Shown: positions 33,941 to 44,603, counted from the stretch's first letter. The stretch: 64,000 nt of DNA from HGM10766 sp900757295 (GCA_025992315.1 DAJPHG010000001.1:620001-684000), one strand, 5' to 3'. Numbers and translations: made by a program. Notes: generated by a model not told the origin, from the letters alone.

Positions 33941-35156
33941 TAAATAAACTTAGTTGTTTGTTATTTATTTGAGTTGGTATTTTATCTTCTAAAACTAAAT
34001 TTGCTTCTATAAACTTTTTATTAAAGAAAGAGTAATCAGCATAATATGAACCGTTACATGTAAGAAAATATTTAGCTCTTTTTAAAACAATTCCCATATT
34101 TTTTAAATCTTTAAAGGTTATTTTGAAATGTTTTCTACTGCTTATAATTCTAAGTGCACTTTTTACGCCAACACCTGGAATTTTTAATAAATCGTTATAT
34201 GAGCATTTGTTTATTTCTTTTGGGAACTCTTCTAGATGTTTTAAAGCCCAATCTGCTTTTGGGTCCAATAATATATTAAAATTTTGATTATTACTATCTA
34301 GAATATCATCAACTTTAAAATTGTAAAATCTTAATAACCAGTCTGCTTGATATAAGCGATGTTCTCTTTTTAGGGGAGGTGTTATCAGGGTAGGTAATAA
34401 ATTATCTTTATTTACAGGAACATATGCAGAATAAAACACTCTTTTTAATTTAAAATTATTATACATTGATTCACTTTTTTTCATTATATCAAAATCACTT
34501 TCTTTAGTTGCACCAATAATCATTTGAGTACTTTGACCTGCTGGAACAAATTTATGGCTTTTATTATCTTTCACATATTTCATAATATTATTTACATTAT
34601 CAGCAGATTTATTTGGCGCCAGTAGTTTTAGACTATTTGAAGTTGGCAGTTCAATATTTGCACTTAGTCTATCAACTAAAAGGCCAAGTTTTTTCAGTAA
34701 GATTTTGCTTGCACCAGGAATTGCTTTAGCGTGAATGTAACCGCCAAATTTATATTTTTGTCTTAATAAAGTAATAGTTTTTATCATAAGTTCCATAGTA
34801 TAGTCTGCATTTTTTATAATTCCAGAACTTAAAAATAGACCTTCAATATAATTTCTTTTATAAAAATTCATAGTGATACTACATATTTCTTCAGGAGTGA
34901 AAATTGCTCTTTTAACATTATTACTTTTTCTATTTATACAGTACTTACAATCATAGATACAACAATTAGTTAGAAGAATTTTTAGTAATGAAATACATCT
35001 TCCATCACTAGACCAAGAATGACATATCCCACTAAATGCGGTAGAACCAACAATGGCATTTTTATTATTTCTTTTGCTACCACTAGATGAACAAGACGCG
35101 TCATATTTGGCGCTATCTGCTAAAATTTTTAGTTTTTCTTTTAGTTCCATATGCAT
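33933..35156 (-). CDS. Putative DNA modification/repair radical SAM protein
   Basis: The protein (about 407 aa) belongs to the TIGR03916 family. It has the radical SAM cluster CIYDCKYC (C-x3-C-x2-C), an N-terminal YDASCSSSGSKR block, SANIELPTSNSLKLLAPNKS, and a C-terminal helix-hairpin-helix (LLKIPGVGVKSALRI) that suggests DNA binding. GGTGAT precedes an ATG at 35156 (or 35150), so the upstream start at 35198 is rejected. It is co-translated with its DUF4130 partner and the GroEL-like gene follows. Confidence 0.88.
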   Translation of the reverse strand: MHMELKEKLKILADSAKYDASCSSSGSKRNNKNAIVGSTAFSGICHSWSSDGRCISLLKILLTNCCIYDCKYCINRKSNNVKRAIFTPEEICSITMNFYKRNYIEGLFLSSGIIKNADYTMELMIKTITLLRQKYKFGGYIHAKAIPGASKILLKKLGLLVDRLSANIELPTSNSLKLLAPNKSADNVNNIMKYVKDNKSHKFVPAGQSTQMIIGATKESDFDIMKKSESMYNNFKLKRVFYSAYVPVNKDNLLPTLITPPLKREHRLYQADWLLRFYNFKVDDILDSNNQNFNILLDPKADWALKHLEEFPKEINKCSYNDLLKIPGVGVKSALRIISSRKHFKITFKDLKNMGIVLKRAKYFLTCNGSYYADYSFFNKKFIEANLVLEDKIPTQINNKQLSLFNE

Positions 35157-35293
35157 CACCAAAAACATTATATTATAAAAGGCTTGAAAAGTAAACAAAT
35201 GTTTGCTATATTAAATAGGTAATTTTTTACATTTATTGGGAGCGTTAAAAAATAGAAATATATGTTATAATCTAGTAAAGAAGGATGTTATGT

Positions 35294-37588
35294 ATGTTAG
35301 AACAAATAAAAAATAATGATCTTATAATTACTGAAAATAAACGATTAATTTTAGATTATATGAATAATAATAAAAAACTTTTAAATATTAAAATAATGAA
35401 TTTAAAACAATTTATAGATAATTATTTTGGGTATACGGATAAAAAAGCACTATATTATTTAGTTAATAAATATAATTATAAGTATGATGTTGCCAAATTA
35501 TATTTAGATAACTTCTATTTTATAGATACTTTAAAAGATGAGTTAGAAATGAATCAATTAATTAATTATACTTTTTTATTTAAAGATAATATTCAAAGAA
35601 TAGTAACTATAGATGAAGATGTTGATTCTTACATATTAGACGAAATTAAAAAATACGATTATTTAATTTTAAACAGTTCTTCTAATTATGAAATTCCAAA
35701 TGTTTATGAGTTTAAAACTATTGAAGAAGAAGTTAACAATGTTTGTATTAAAATTAGACAATTACTTGATAAAAATGTTGAATTAAACCACATTAAATTA
35801 ATTTGTGATAAAGAGTATGAGTTGATTATAAGAAGATATTTTAAATTATATAACATTCCTATTAATATTGGAGTAAAATACAATATTTATGGTTTAAAAG
35901 ATGTTCAAAATTTTTTAAAAGAATTAAATAAATCCTTTAATGTAGAAACTGCTTTAAAAGCTATTAAAAATAATGATATTTATAATGTTATAGTCGATAT
36001 TTGCAATATGTATCAATTTACAAAACTTGATAAGACTATAGTTTATTTAATAGAACAGGAATTAAAAAATGCTAGTATTGAAGATTTAGTTTATGATAAT
36101 GCAGTTAATGTAATTAAATTAGATGAAATTTATGATAATGACGATTATTATTTTGTGTTAGGGTTTAATTTGAATTTTTATCCTTGTACTTTTAAAGACG
36201 AAGATTATTTAAGTGATAAGCAAAAAGAAAGAATTGGTATTTTTACTTCTATAGAAAAAAATAAATTATCAAAGTTACATTTAATTAATTGCTTGAAACG
36301 TTCAAGTAAAGTGTATGTAACCTATAAATTAAAAAATAAAAATATTACTTATTATCCTTCTATTTTAATTAAAGATTTAAATATGAATGTAAAAGAAGTT
36401 TTAAATAATGATTACAGTCATTCTAATTCTTATAATCAATTAGCTTTGGTAGATAAATTAGATAATTTTATTAAATATAATATTAAAGATAGAGATTTAA
36501 ATTTACTATTTAGCAATTATCCTCATATTGAATATTTACAGTATAATAATAAATATAAAAAAATTAGTAATGATTTATTTAATAAATTAATTAATAAAAA
36601 ACTTCTATTGTCATACTCAAGTTTAGATAATTTTTACCATTGTAGCTATCGATATTTTTTGGCTAATATTCTTAAATTAAACAAATATGAAGAAACATTT
36701 ATGACTATTTTGGGAAGTTTATATCATGAAATTTTATCAAAGGCGTTTGATGAAAAATTTGATTTTGAAAAAGAGTATAATTTATTTTTAGAAGGTAAAG
36801 TTTTTACTGCTAAAGAAGAATTCTTTTTAGAGTTACTTAAGGAAAATTTAAAAGCAGTTATTAATATAATAAAAAAACAAGATAAAAATAGTGAACTAAA
36901 TAGTAGTTTATATGAACAGACTATAACAATTGATAAAAGTAGAGATTTAGAAATTACCTTTATGGGTATAATAGATAAAATTAAATATGTTGAAATTAAT
37001 AATACTAAATATGTTGCAGTTATTGATTATAAAACAAGCTTTCTTCATATTGATTTAAATAACTTAATTTATGGATTATCTATGCAATTACCTACTTATC
37101 TATATTTATTAAGCAATTTTTATGGTCAAAATATAAAAATAGCAGGGTTTTATTTACAAAAAATAATTCATGAAAAATTAACATATCAATTAAATAAAAA
37201 TATTGAATACGAGCAAGAGAAACTTTATCGGTTGGAAGGTTATAGCAATGATGATATTTCTATTTTAGAGAAATTTGATAAAACTTATGAAAATAGCAAA
37301 ATGATAAAATCATTAAAAATGTCATCTAAAGGTTTTTATCAATATAGTAAAGTTTTAACTAGCAAAGAAATTAATAATATTATTAATTTAGTAGATAAGA
37401 ACATTGAAAATGCAATAGATGTGATTTTAAGTAGGGATTTTGCAATTAATCCTAAGAGGATAGATAATAAAAATATTGGATGTGAATTTTGCAAATTTAG
37501 AGAGATTTGTTTTTATAAAGAAGAAGATTTAGTTGATTTTCCAAAAGCAAATTACAAAGAATTTTTAAAAGAAAAAGAGGAGGTGTAA
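35294..37588 (+). CDS. addB: AddB-like nuclease subunit of the recombination helicase complex, compact
   Basis: The product of about 764 aa is the partner of the adjacent AddA. Its C-terminal RecB-type nuclease domain shows a LGSLYHEIL motif, VIDYKTSF (about 577-584), and QLPTYLYLL. The Fe-S cysteines are present as YHCSYRYFL (about 452) plus GCEFCKFREIC (about 733-743). Typical AddB is about 1150 aa. The N-terminal inactive-helicase half is strongly reduced here. AddAB processes double-strand breaks for RecA. Three bases separate it from addA. The ATG at 35294 fits GAAGG better than that at 35285. Confidence 0.85.
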   Translation: MLEQIKNNDLIITENKRLILDYMNNNKKLLNIKIMNLKQFIDNYFGYTDKKALYYLVNKYNYKYDVAKLYLDNFYFIDTLKDELEMNQLINYTFLFKDNIQRIVTIDEDVDSYILDEIKKYDYLILNSSSNYEIPNVYEFKTIEEEVNNVCIKIRQLLDKNVELNHIKLICDKEYELIIRRYFKLYNIPINIGVKYNIYGLKDVQNFLKELNKSFNVETALKAIKNNDIYNVIVDICNMYQFTKLDKTIVYLIEQELKNASIEDLVYDNAVNVIKLDEIYDNDDYYFVLGFNLNFYPCTFKDEDYLSDKQKERIGIFTSIEKNKLSKLHLINCLKRSSKVYVTYKLKNKNITYYPSILIKDLNMNVKEVLNNDYSHSNSYNQLALVDKLDNFIKYNIKDRDLNLLFSNYPHIEYLQYNNKYKKISNDLFNKLINKKLLLSYSSLDNFYHCSYRYFLANILKLNKYEETFMTILGSLYHEILSKAFDEKFDFEKEYNLFLEGKVFTAKEEFFLELLKENLKAVINIIKKQDKNSELNSSLYEQTITIDKSRDLEITFMGIIDKIKYVEINNTKYVAVIDYKTSFLHIDLNNLIYGLSMQLPTYLYLLSNFYGQNIKIAGFYLQKIIHEKLTYQLNKNIEYEQEKLYRLEGYSNDDISILEKFDKTYENSKMIKSLKMSSKGFYQYSKVLTSKEINNIINLVDKNIENAIDVILSRDFAINPKRIDNKNIGCEFCKFREICFYKEEDLVDFPKANYKEFLKEKEEV

Positions 37589-37590
37589 TA

Positions 37591-40500
37591 ATGCCTGTTT
37601 GGACTAAGGAACAACAACAAGCAATAGAGTTAGACAATACTAATATCATTGTTTCTGCCGGGGCTGGTTCAGGTAAAACAGCAGTATTAAGTGAGCGAGT
37701 AATCCGAAAATTAAAAAGTAATGTTAACATAAATGAGCTTTTAATATTAACTTTTACTAAGGCTGCTGCAGATGAAATGAAAGAAAGAATTAGAAAAAAA
37801 ATCTCTAAAGAAGAAGATTTAAAAGATCAACTTTCTCTAATTGATAGTGCATATATTACAACCTTTGATGCTTTTGCCTTATCTATTGTAAAAAAATATA
37901 ATTATTTATTAAATGTTAGCAAAAATATTCAAATAGCAGATAATAATATTTTTATAATAAAAAAAGAAAGTTTTATAGATGAAGTATTTGAAGAATTATA
38001 TTCTGAAAAGAATGAAATGTTTTTAAATTTTATAAAAGATTTTTGTAGTAAAGATGATAAGTCAATAAAATTGACAATCTTGGAGATTAATAATAAATTG
38101 GATATGATTTATGAAAAAGAGGGGTTTTTAGATAATTATTTTGAAAATTTTTATAATGATACATTTATAGAAAATAAAATTAAAGAATATGAAAATTTAT
38201 TGTTAAGTAAAATAGAAAATATTAATTTAAATATCTTAAGTTTAAATGAATATATAGATAGTTCATATGAAGAAAAAATTAACCAATCAATAGGAGAATT
38301 ATTAATATCTAATAATTATAAAAGTATTAAAGAAAATTTAAATTTATTACCAAGATTAACTAAAGATTGTTTGGAAGAAGCTAAATTATATAAGGATAAT
38401 GTCAATAATGAAATTAAAAATTTGCAAATGCTTTGTAATTATGAAGATATTAATGAAATAAAAGAAGATATTTTAGCAACAAAAAAATATGTAAGTGTGA
38501 TAATTGAGATTTTAAAACGTTTAGATAGAAAAATACATAATTATAAAGAAAAATATGATTTGTATGAATTTAATGATATTGCATGTATGGCCATTAAAGT
38601 ATTAGAAGAGAATGAAAAAGAAAGACAAGATTTAAAGGCTCAATTAAATGAAATAATGATTGATGAATACCAAGATACAAATGATTTACAAGATAAATTT
38701 ATTTCTTTAATAGCTAATAATAATGTTTATATGGTAGGAGATGTCAAACAATCTATTTATCGCTTTAGAAATGCAAATCCTAATTTATTTAAAAATAAAT
38801 ATAATAATTTTAGTAAACATAATGGTGGGGTAAAAATTGATTTAAATAAAAATTTTCGCTCTAGAAAAGAAGTTTTGAGTAATATTAATTTGATTTTTAA
38901 TCCAATAATGGATGATATTTTAGGTGGTGCAGATTATAAAAAAAGCCATCAGATGATATTTGGCAATTTATCTTATGATGAAAAAGGTAAAACAAGTGAT
39001 TCTCATGATTTAGAAATTTTAAGTTATTTTTCTAAAGAGACTGAATTTAAAAAGGAAGAAATAGAAATTTTTACTATTGCTAAGGATATTAAGAATAAGA
39101 TAAAAAATGAATATTTAGTATTTGATAAAGACGAGCAATTAAAAAGGCCATTAAAATATGAAGATATAGTTATTCTAATGGATCGTTCTACTAATTTTAA
39201 TTTATATAAGAAAATATTTGAATATTTAAATATTCCTTTATCTATTTATAAAGATGAAGTTATAAGTGAAAGTGAAGATATCATTATAATTAAAAATATT
39301 CTTGGTTTAATGTTTTTGAAAAAGGATAGTGTTGAATATAAATATTGTTTAATGAGTATTGGAAAATCATATCTTTTTAGTTACGAAGAAGAAGATATTA
39401 TAAATTATTTTGTTAATAAGAACTATGATGATTGTCCTATAATTAAAACAATAAATGAACTCAATTATTACAAGTATAATTTAAAAGATTTAATCATTAA
39501 AATAATTGAATGTTTTGATATATATAGTAAATTAGTTTTAGTAGGAAATGTTAATATTCACTTTGCTATTTTTGACTATTTAATTAATTTAGCAGAATCA
39601 TTAAATGATATAGGATATACTGTTGAAGATTTTTATGAATACTTAAATAAGTTACAAGAGAAAAAACTTGATGTTTCTATCTCAATACCTCAAAGCGAAA
39701 AAGGGGTAAAAATAATGACTATTCATAAATCAAAAGGATTGGAATATCATTTGTGCTATTACAGTGGTTTATATTCTAAGTTTAATTTGAGTGAAATGAA
39801 AGAAAAATTTTTATTTAGTCAAGATTATGGATTTATTGTACCATGTATAAACAATGGTATTAAAGATACTATATATAAAGCTTTGTTAAAGAATAAGTAC
39901 AATAATGATGAAATTTCAGAAAAAATTAGATTGTTTTATGTTGCTTTAACTCGTGCTAAAGAAAAAATGATTTTAATTGCTCCTTTAGAAGATGATTTAG
40001 TAAAAATTGATACAATTAGTGATGAGATGAGATTTAAATATAATTCCTTTTTAGATATTATAAAATCTATTAAATATTTACTATTAAAATACATAAAAAA
40101 AATAGAAGTAGAAGATTTAGGATTAACTAGAGATTATAAAATAGTGAAAAAGAGTAATTATAAAAATGAAATTGTATCTGATGGTTTTAAATTGACAGTT
40201 AATGAAAAAAGTTTTGATGCAAATGTACAAGAGAAGAAACATTTTTCTAAAACTAATCATAAATTAATAGACATGCAAACTTTAAATAATATTGAATTTG
40301 GTAGATATGTTCATGAAGTTTTAGAAAATATAAATTTTAGCAAGCCAAATTATGATAGCTTAAGTGAAATTATTAAGACAAAGATTCAAACATTTTTAAG
40401 GAATGATATATTAATAGATGCTAAGCATTTATATAAAGAATATGAATTTAGTTATAGTGAAGAAAATGTTATTTATCATGGAATAATTGATCTTTTAATA

Positions 40501-40674
40501 GAAAAAGAAAATCAATTTATTATTGTTGATTATAAATTACAAAATATAAATGACAAAGCATATAAAATGCAGTTGGCAGGATACAAGGAATACATTGAAC
40601 ATTTAACAAATAAAAAAGTTGATGTTTATTTGTATTCAATTATGGAAGAACAACTAATTAAAGTTGATGTTTAA
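37591..40674 (+). CDS. addA: AddA helicase-nuclease subunit
   Basis: This is a 1027-aa UvrD-like helicase with C-terminal nuclease. Motifs: TKEQQQAIE, Walker A VSAGAGSGKTAVLSERV (about 17-33), LLILTFTKAAADEMKERI, Walker B MIDEYQDTND (about 354-363), GDVKQSIYRFRNANP, KIMTIHKSKGLEY (about 707), FYVALTRAKEKM, and nuclease IIVDYKLQN (about 981). It is somewhat shorter than typical AddA (about 1230 aa). GGAGGTG precedes the ATG. Together with addB it forms an operon. Confidence 0.95.
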   Translation: MPVWTKEQQQAIELDNTNIIVSAGAGSGKTAVLSERVIRKLKSNVNINELLILTFTKAAADEMKERIRKKISKEEDLKDQLSLIDSAYITTFDAFALSIVKKYNYLLNVSKNIQIADNNIFIIKKESFIDEVFEELYSEKNEMFLNFIKDFCSKDDKSIKLTILEINNKLDMIYEKEGFLDNYFENFYNDTFIENKIKEYENLLLSKIENINLNILSLNEYIDSSYEEKINQSIGELLISNNYKSIKENLNLLPRLTKDCLEEAKLYKDNVNNEIKNLQMLCNYEDINEIKEDILATKKYVSVIIEILKRLDRKIHNYKEKYDLYEFNDIACMAIKVLEENEKERQDLKAQLNEIMIDEYQDTNDLQDKFISLIANNNVYMVGDVKQSIYRFRNANPNLFKNKYNNFSKHNGGVKIDLNKNFRSRKEVLSNINLIFNPIMDDILGGADYKKSHQMIFGNLSYDEKGKTSDSHDLEILSYFSKETEFKKEEIEIFTIAKDIKNKIKNEYLVFDKDEQLKRPLKYEDIVILMDRSTNFNLYKKIFEYLNIPLSIYKDEVISESEDIIIIKNILGLMFLKKDSVEYKYCLMSIGKSYLFSYEEEDIINYFVNKNYDDCPIIKTINELNYYKYNLKDLIIKIIECFDIYSKLVLVGNVNIHFAIFDYLINLAESLNDIGYTVEDFYEYLNKLQEKKLDVSISIPQSEKGVKIMTIHKSKGLEYHLCYYSGLYSKFNLSEMKEKFLFSQDYGFIVPCINNGIKDTIYKALLKNKYNNDEISEKIRLFYVALTRAKEKMILIAPLEDDLVKIDTISDEMRFKYNSFLDIIKSIKYLLLKYIKKIEVEDLGLTRDYKIVKKSNYKNEIVSDGFKLTVNEKSFDANVQEKKHFSKTNHKLIDMQTLNNIEFGRYVHEVLENINFSKPNYDSLSEIIKTKIQTFLRNDILIDAKHLYKEYEFSYSEENVIYHGIIDLLIEKENQFIIVDYKLQNINDKAYKMQLAGYKEYIEHLTNKKVDVYLYSIMEEQLIKVDV

Positions 40675-40699
40675 AATGACTTTTATAGAGTCATTTTTT
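40671..40699 (+). terminator. Rho-independent terminator of addBA
   Basis: AAAATGACT and AGTCATTTT pair around the stop region, followed by T residues. Confidence 0.75.
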
Positions 40700-40747
40700 T
40701 GGTATAGAAAATATATTTTTAATAATACTAATATTGGAGTGTGATTT

Positions 40748-40930
40748 ATGAAATTAAGTACAAAAGATGTTAGTTATATTTCTGATATATTTAATTGGAA
40801 TATGAACTGCTTTAATGTTTGTTGTCGTTTTAAAAAAGTAATTCAAGATGAAAAAGCTTTACAAATTATTACTGAATTAGAAACAATGCATAAGAATACC
40901 TGCAAGACTATGCTGAAACTTGTTAAGTAG
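40748..40930 (+). CDS. Small spore-coat-like helical protein, 60 aa
   Basis: The product (KLSTKDVSYISDIFNWNMNC through MHKNTCKTMLKLVK) has the helical, His/Asn-rich pattern of short CotF-related proteins that often sit next to a Coat_F gene. GGAGTG precedes the ATG by eight bases. It contains four Cys. A CotF-like gene follows after 14 bases, so they likely form an operon. The role is inferred from context. Confidence 0.6.
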   Translation: MKLSTKDVSYISDIFNWNMNCFNVCCRFKKVIQDEKALQIITELETMHKNTCKTMLKLVK

Positions 40931-40944
40931 GACGGTGATTAACA

Positions 40945-41212
40945 ATGAAAAAAGATCAAGAAATAATTAGTATTATTTTAGAAATGGAAAAAAATATGGT
41001 AAAAAATTTAGCTTGTGCTTGTTGTGAGGCCAGTAATGCAAAATTATTAAGCTATTATGAAAAAGAATATAATAATTATTTAGCAAAACAGCATGATATA
41101 TTTGAATATATGAAGTTAAAAAAGTGGTATAAGCTAGAAAATGCAACAATACAAAAAAAGAATAGTGAATATAAAAAATTAAATAATAGTTTCAAAAGTA
41201 TAGAAAAAATAT
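40945..41212 (+). CDS. CotF-like spore coat family protein
   Basis: The 89-aa protein is a helical member of the Coat_F family by its features: MEKNMVKNLACACCEASNAK, followed by YEKEYNNYLAKQHDIFEYMK and the KKWYKLENAT end motif. It would be a minor coat protein if the organism sporulates. GACGGTGAT lies before the ATG. A terminator overlaps the stop. Confidence 0.65.
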
Positions 41213-41237
41213 AGAAAGAAATAATCTTTCTTTTTTA
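41213..41237 (+). terminator. Rho-independent terminator
   Basis: AGAAAGA and TCTTTCT with a five-base loop, followed by a T run. Confidence 0.75.
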
Positions 41238-41292
41238 TTTACAAACTAGTGTTCGTATGTTATATTAGGTTATAGAAATTAAGGTGGCAGAT

Positions 41293-44200
41293 ATGAAGCG
41301 TAATTTAAATGAACAGTTAGAAGATTTTATTTATAAATATGATATAAATAGTTCATATTTATATGCTGTTTCTGATATTAAGCCAGTTGGAAATAGTACT
41401 TATCAAAATGAAATTAAATATGATTTTTTGGTGACTGATAAAGCAGATAAAAATAGAAAAATCGTAAAAATTGGAATTGAAAATAAGAATCTTTCTTCTG
41501 TTTACTGTTCATGTTTTTCTTTTACTAATACAAATTCGTGTGAACATATTGCTGCTGTTGTTCATAATTATTGTGATTATTTATTACCCAAGGATACTAA
41601 TGATCTTCTTTTAGATAAATCAAAAAAAATATTAGAAAAGTTTTCTAAAATGAAGGCACTTGGGAAAATCAAGAAAAAATTAAATATTGAGTATACTTTT
41701 AAATTGATAAAAACTTATTATTCTAATTCTTGGACATTAAAGATAAGATTGGGGTGTGATAAGTTATATTCTCTTGGAGCTAAATATAATAAATTTATTA
41801 ATACTTTTTATGAAAAACAAGGTTATGTAGAGTTTGGAAAGCTGTTTGTTTATAATCCGTTAAATTTTTACTTTGATGATAGTGATGAAAAAATATTAGA
41901 TTTTTTGTATAATTATGCACAATATTCAAATGGTGATATTTATTTAAAAGATAAAAATATGATTAAATTATTAAATTTTTTTAGTGAGAAAGATTTTTAT
42001 ATTAAGAATATCGGACTAATTAAAGGCATAGAAGAAAAAATGCCGATTGATATTAAAATGAATAAAGACAATGAAAATTATTGTATTGATATTGATTTTG
42101 ATAACACGCTTATTCCAATAACCGAAGGATGTGAATACATTTTATATAAAAATAAGATGTATCATTTAAATAATGATTATAAAAATTTAATAAAGATATT
42201 ATTAGAAAATGAAATTCAAACTTTAATTTTCAAAAAAGAAGATTTCGATATTTTTAATAAAGGATTGCTGCCAGTTATAAAAAATGAAGTTAAACTTGAT
42301 GAAAATCTTAGTGATTTAAATTTGGAACTTAAACCTGATGTACAATTATATTTTGACATAAAAAATGATAAAGTAGATTGTGAATTGATATTTTTATATA
42401 ATAATCAAAAAATTAATTATTTTGATAAATCTTCCAATGTTTTTAGAAATGTTGAATTTGAAGAAAAAGTTATAGAAGACTTACGCTCTTGCAATTTTAG
42501 TATTGATAATAAACATATTGTTTTAGACGATATAGAAAATGTAGTAGTTTTTATAAATGAATATTTGAATACTTTAACGGAAAAGTATGAAGTTTTTACT
42601 TCGGAAAATTTAAAAAGTATTAAAATTAGAAATAATATTAATGTATTGAGCACTTTTGCAATTGGCAAAGATAATATTTTAAGTTATGATTTTAAGTTGG
42701 ATGATATTGATCAAAGTGAAATTGCTACGATTATAGCACAAATGAAGGAACATAAAATGTATCATCGCTTAAAGTCTGGTGATATTATTAATTTGAAAGA
42801 TAATTCTTTGGAAGAGTTAAGTGAGCTTGTGAGTGATTTAGATTTAAATGTTAATGATACTACACAAGTTATTCCAAAGTATAAAGCAATTTATTTAGAT
42901 AGTTTAAAGAGGAAAAAGTATAATATAATAAAAACTAATAATTTATTTGATGAATTTATAAGTAAATTTAATGAAAATAAGAATATTGAGTTAAATTTTA
43001 CTGATGAAGAGAGTGAAATTTTACGTGAGTACCAAAGAAAAGGCGTGTTGTGGCTTTATAAGATTCATAAATGTGGACTAGGTGGTATATTAGCAGATGA
43101 AATGGGTTTGGGAAAATCTATTCAAACTATATACTTTATAAAAAAATTATTATTAGAAGATAGTGATGGTAAATTTTTAATTGTTTGTCCGACCGCATTG
43201 GTTTACAATTGGCTTCATGAATTTAATAAGTTTGCACCTGATATTTCTGTTAAACTATTAGTAGGTAATAAATCTGCTAGAATAAATGAAATAAGTAAAA
43301 TTGAAAGTGGAGTATACATTACATCATATGGAACATTAAGGGAAGATGTAGATGAATATCAAAACATTTATTTTAAAGCTTGTATTATAGATGAAGCTCA
43401 AAATATAAAAAATCCAAATTCTTTAAACACTAAACAAATCAAAAAAATAAAAGCTGAAACAAAAATTGCGTTAACAGGAACCCCAGTAGAAAATTCAATA
43501 ACTGAAATTTGGAGTATATTTGATTTTATAATGCCAGGATTTTTGTCATCTTTGAATAAATTTAATAAAAAATATAAATTTGAAGATATTGATAATGATG
43601 CTAGAAGTAAATTAAAAATTTTGCATGAATTAATTTCACCATTTATTTTAAGAAGAAAAAAGAATGAAGTTGCAAAAGAGCTACCAGAAAAACAGGAAAA
43701 TAATATTTTTATAGAACTTTCAAAACAGCAACAAAAATATTATGCGGTAGAAATTCAAAAAGTAAGAGAAGAAATGGATTTGGTAATTAAAACTGATGGC
43801 TTTAAGAAATCTAAGATGTACATTTTGCAATTATTAACTAAATTAAGACAATTATGTATAGATCCAAGATTAGTATTTACAGATTATAATGGCCCTAGTA
43901 CTAAAATTGAAAACTTGCTTAGATTAGTGTTAGAAATTAAAAATAATAATCACAAAATGCTTTTATTTACGAGTTTTAAAAAAGCACTTGATATTTTAAA
44001 AAAAGAATTTGATAGCAATGGTGTTTCTTATTATGTTATTGATGGGACTGTTAAAGCGAAAGATAGACAAAATTTGGTTGATGATTTTAATAATGACGAT
44101 ACTGATATATTTTTAATAACATTAAAAAGTGGTGGAACAGGTCTTAACTTAACTAGTGCAGATGTTGTTATTCATTTAGATCTATGGTGGAATCCTCAAG

Positions 44201-44430
44201 CAGAAAATCAAGCAACAGATCGAGCTCATAGAATTGGTCAAAAAAATAAAGTTGAAGTTATTAAACTAATAGCAAAAGGCACAATCGAAGAAAAAATTCT
44301 AGAATTACAGAAAAATAAGAAACAATTAAGTGATAATTTGATAGAAAAAAGTGATTCTAGTAATATAGAATTGTCACAATTAACAGAAGAAGATATAAAA
44401 AATTTACTTACTTATGAAAATGTAAATTAA
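41293..44430 (+). CDS. SNF2-family DEAD-like helicase with SWIM zinc finger
   Basis: This is a protein of about 1045 aa. The N-terminal SWIM finger reads VYCSCFSFTNTNSCEHIAAV (about 73-92). The SNF2 ATPase core begins near residue 575: Walker A GILADEMGLGKSIQTI (about 598-613), Walker B IIDEAQNIKNP (about 698), TGTPVENS, and the helicase C motif SGGTGLNLTSADVVIHLDLW with DRAHRIGQ (about 945-980). Such ATPases act on DNA or nucleoprotein, and in bacteria partner RNA polymerase (RapA-like) or repair. AAGGTGG favours the ATG at 41293 over the GTG at 41284. Confidence 0.9.
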   Translation: MKRNLNEQLEDFIYKYDINSSYLYAVSDIKPVGNSTYQNEIKYDFLVTDKADKNRKIVKIGIENKNLSSVYCSCFSFTNTNSCEHIAAVVHNYCDYLLPKDTNDLLLDKSKKILEKFSKMKALGKIKKKLNIEYTFKLIKTYYSNSWTLKIRLGCDKLYSLGAKYNKFINTFYEKQGYVEFGKLFVYNPLNFYFDDSDEKILDFLYNYAQYSNGDIYLKDKNMIKLLNFFSEKDFYIKNIGLIKGIEEKMPIDIKMNKDNENYCIDIDFDNTLIPITEGCEYILYKNKMYHLNNDYKNLIKILLENEIQTLIFKKEDFDIFNKGLLPVIKNEVKLDENLSDLNLELKPDVQLYFDIKNDKVDCELIFLYNNQKINYFDKSSNVFRNVEFEEKVIEDLRSCNFSIDNKHIVLDDIENVVVFINEYLNTLTEKYEVFTSENLKSIKIRNNINVLSTFAIGKDNILSYDFKLDDIDQSEIATIIAQMKEHKMYHRLKSGDIINLKDNSLEELSELVSDLDLNVNDTTQVIPKYKAIYLDSLKRKKYNIIKTNNLFDEFISKFNENKNIELNFTDEESEILREYQRKGVLWLYKIHKCGLGGILADEMGLGKSIQTIYFIKKLLLEDSDGKFLIVCPTALVYNWLHEFNKFAPDISVKLLVGNKSARINEISKIESGVYITSYGTLREDVDEYQNIYFKACIIDEAQNIKNPNSLNTKQIKKIKAETKIALTGTPVENSITEIWSIFDFIMPGFLSSLNKFNKKYKFEDIDNDARSKLKILHELISPFILRRKKNEVAKELPEKQENNIFIELSKQQQKYYAVEIQKVREEMDLVIKTDGFKKSKMYILQLLTKLRQLCIDPRLVFTDYNGPSTKIENLLRLVLEIKNNNHKMLLFTSFKKALDILKKEFDSNGVSYYVIDGTVKAKDRQNLVDDFNNDDTDIFLITLKSGGTGLNLTSADVVIHLDLWWNPQAENQATDRAHRIGQKNKVEVIKLIAKGTIEEKILELQKNKKQLSDNLIEKSDSSNIELSQLTEEDIKNLLTYENVN

Positions 44431-44469
44431 AATAATTTTGCTTTTTTGATAAAAATACCTTATTATGCC

Positions 44470-44498
44470 TTGACTTAATTAAAATTAAATGGTATAGT
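44470..44498 (+). promoter_or_regulatory. Promoter of the five-tRNA operon
   Basis: TTGACT (44470-44475) and TATAGT (44493-44498) with a 17-base spacer, about 20 bases before the first tRNA. Confidence 0.75.
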
Positions 44499-44517
44499 TA
44501 ATTACGTCGAGGAAAAT

Positions 44518-44594
44518 GGGCGATTAGCTCAGTTGGTTAGAGCACTTGCCTTACAAGCAAGGGGTCATAGGTTCGAGTCCTATATCGCCCACCA
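44518..44594 (+). tRNA. tRNA-Val (TAC), CCA encoded
   Basis: The acceptor stem GGGCGAT/ATCGCCC, anticodon loop CTTACAA and T-arm GGTTCGAGTCC are intact. First gene of a five-tRNA operon. Confidence 0.96.
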
Positions 44595-44603
44595 TTTTTT
44601 GAT

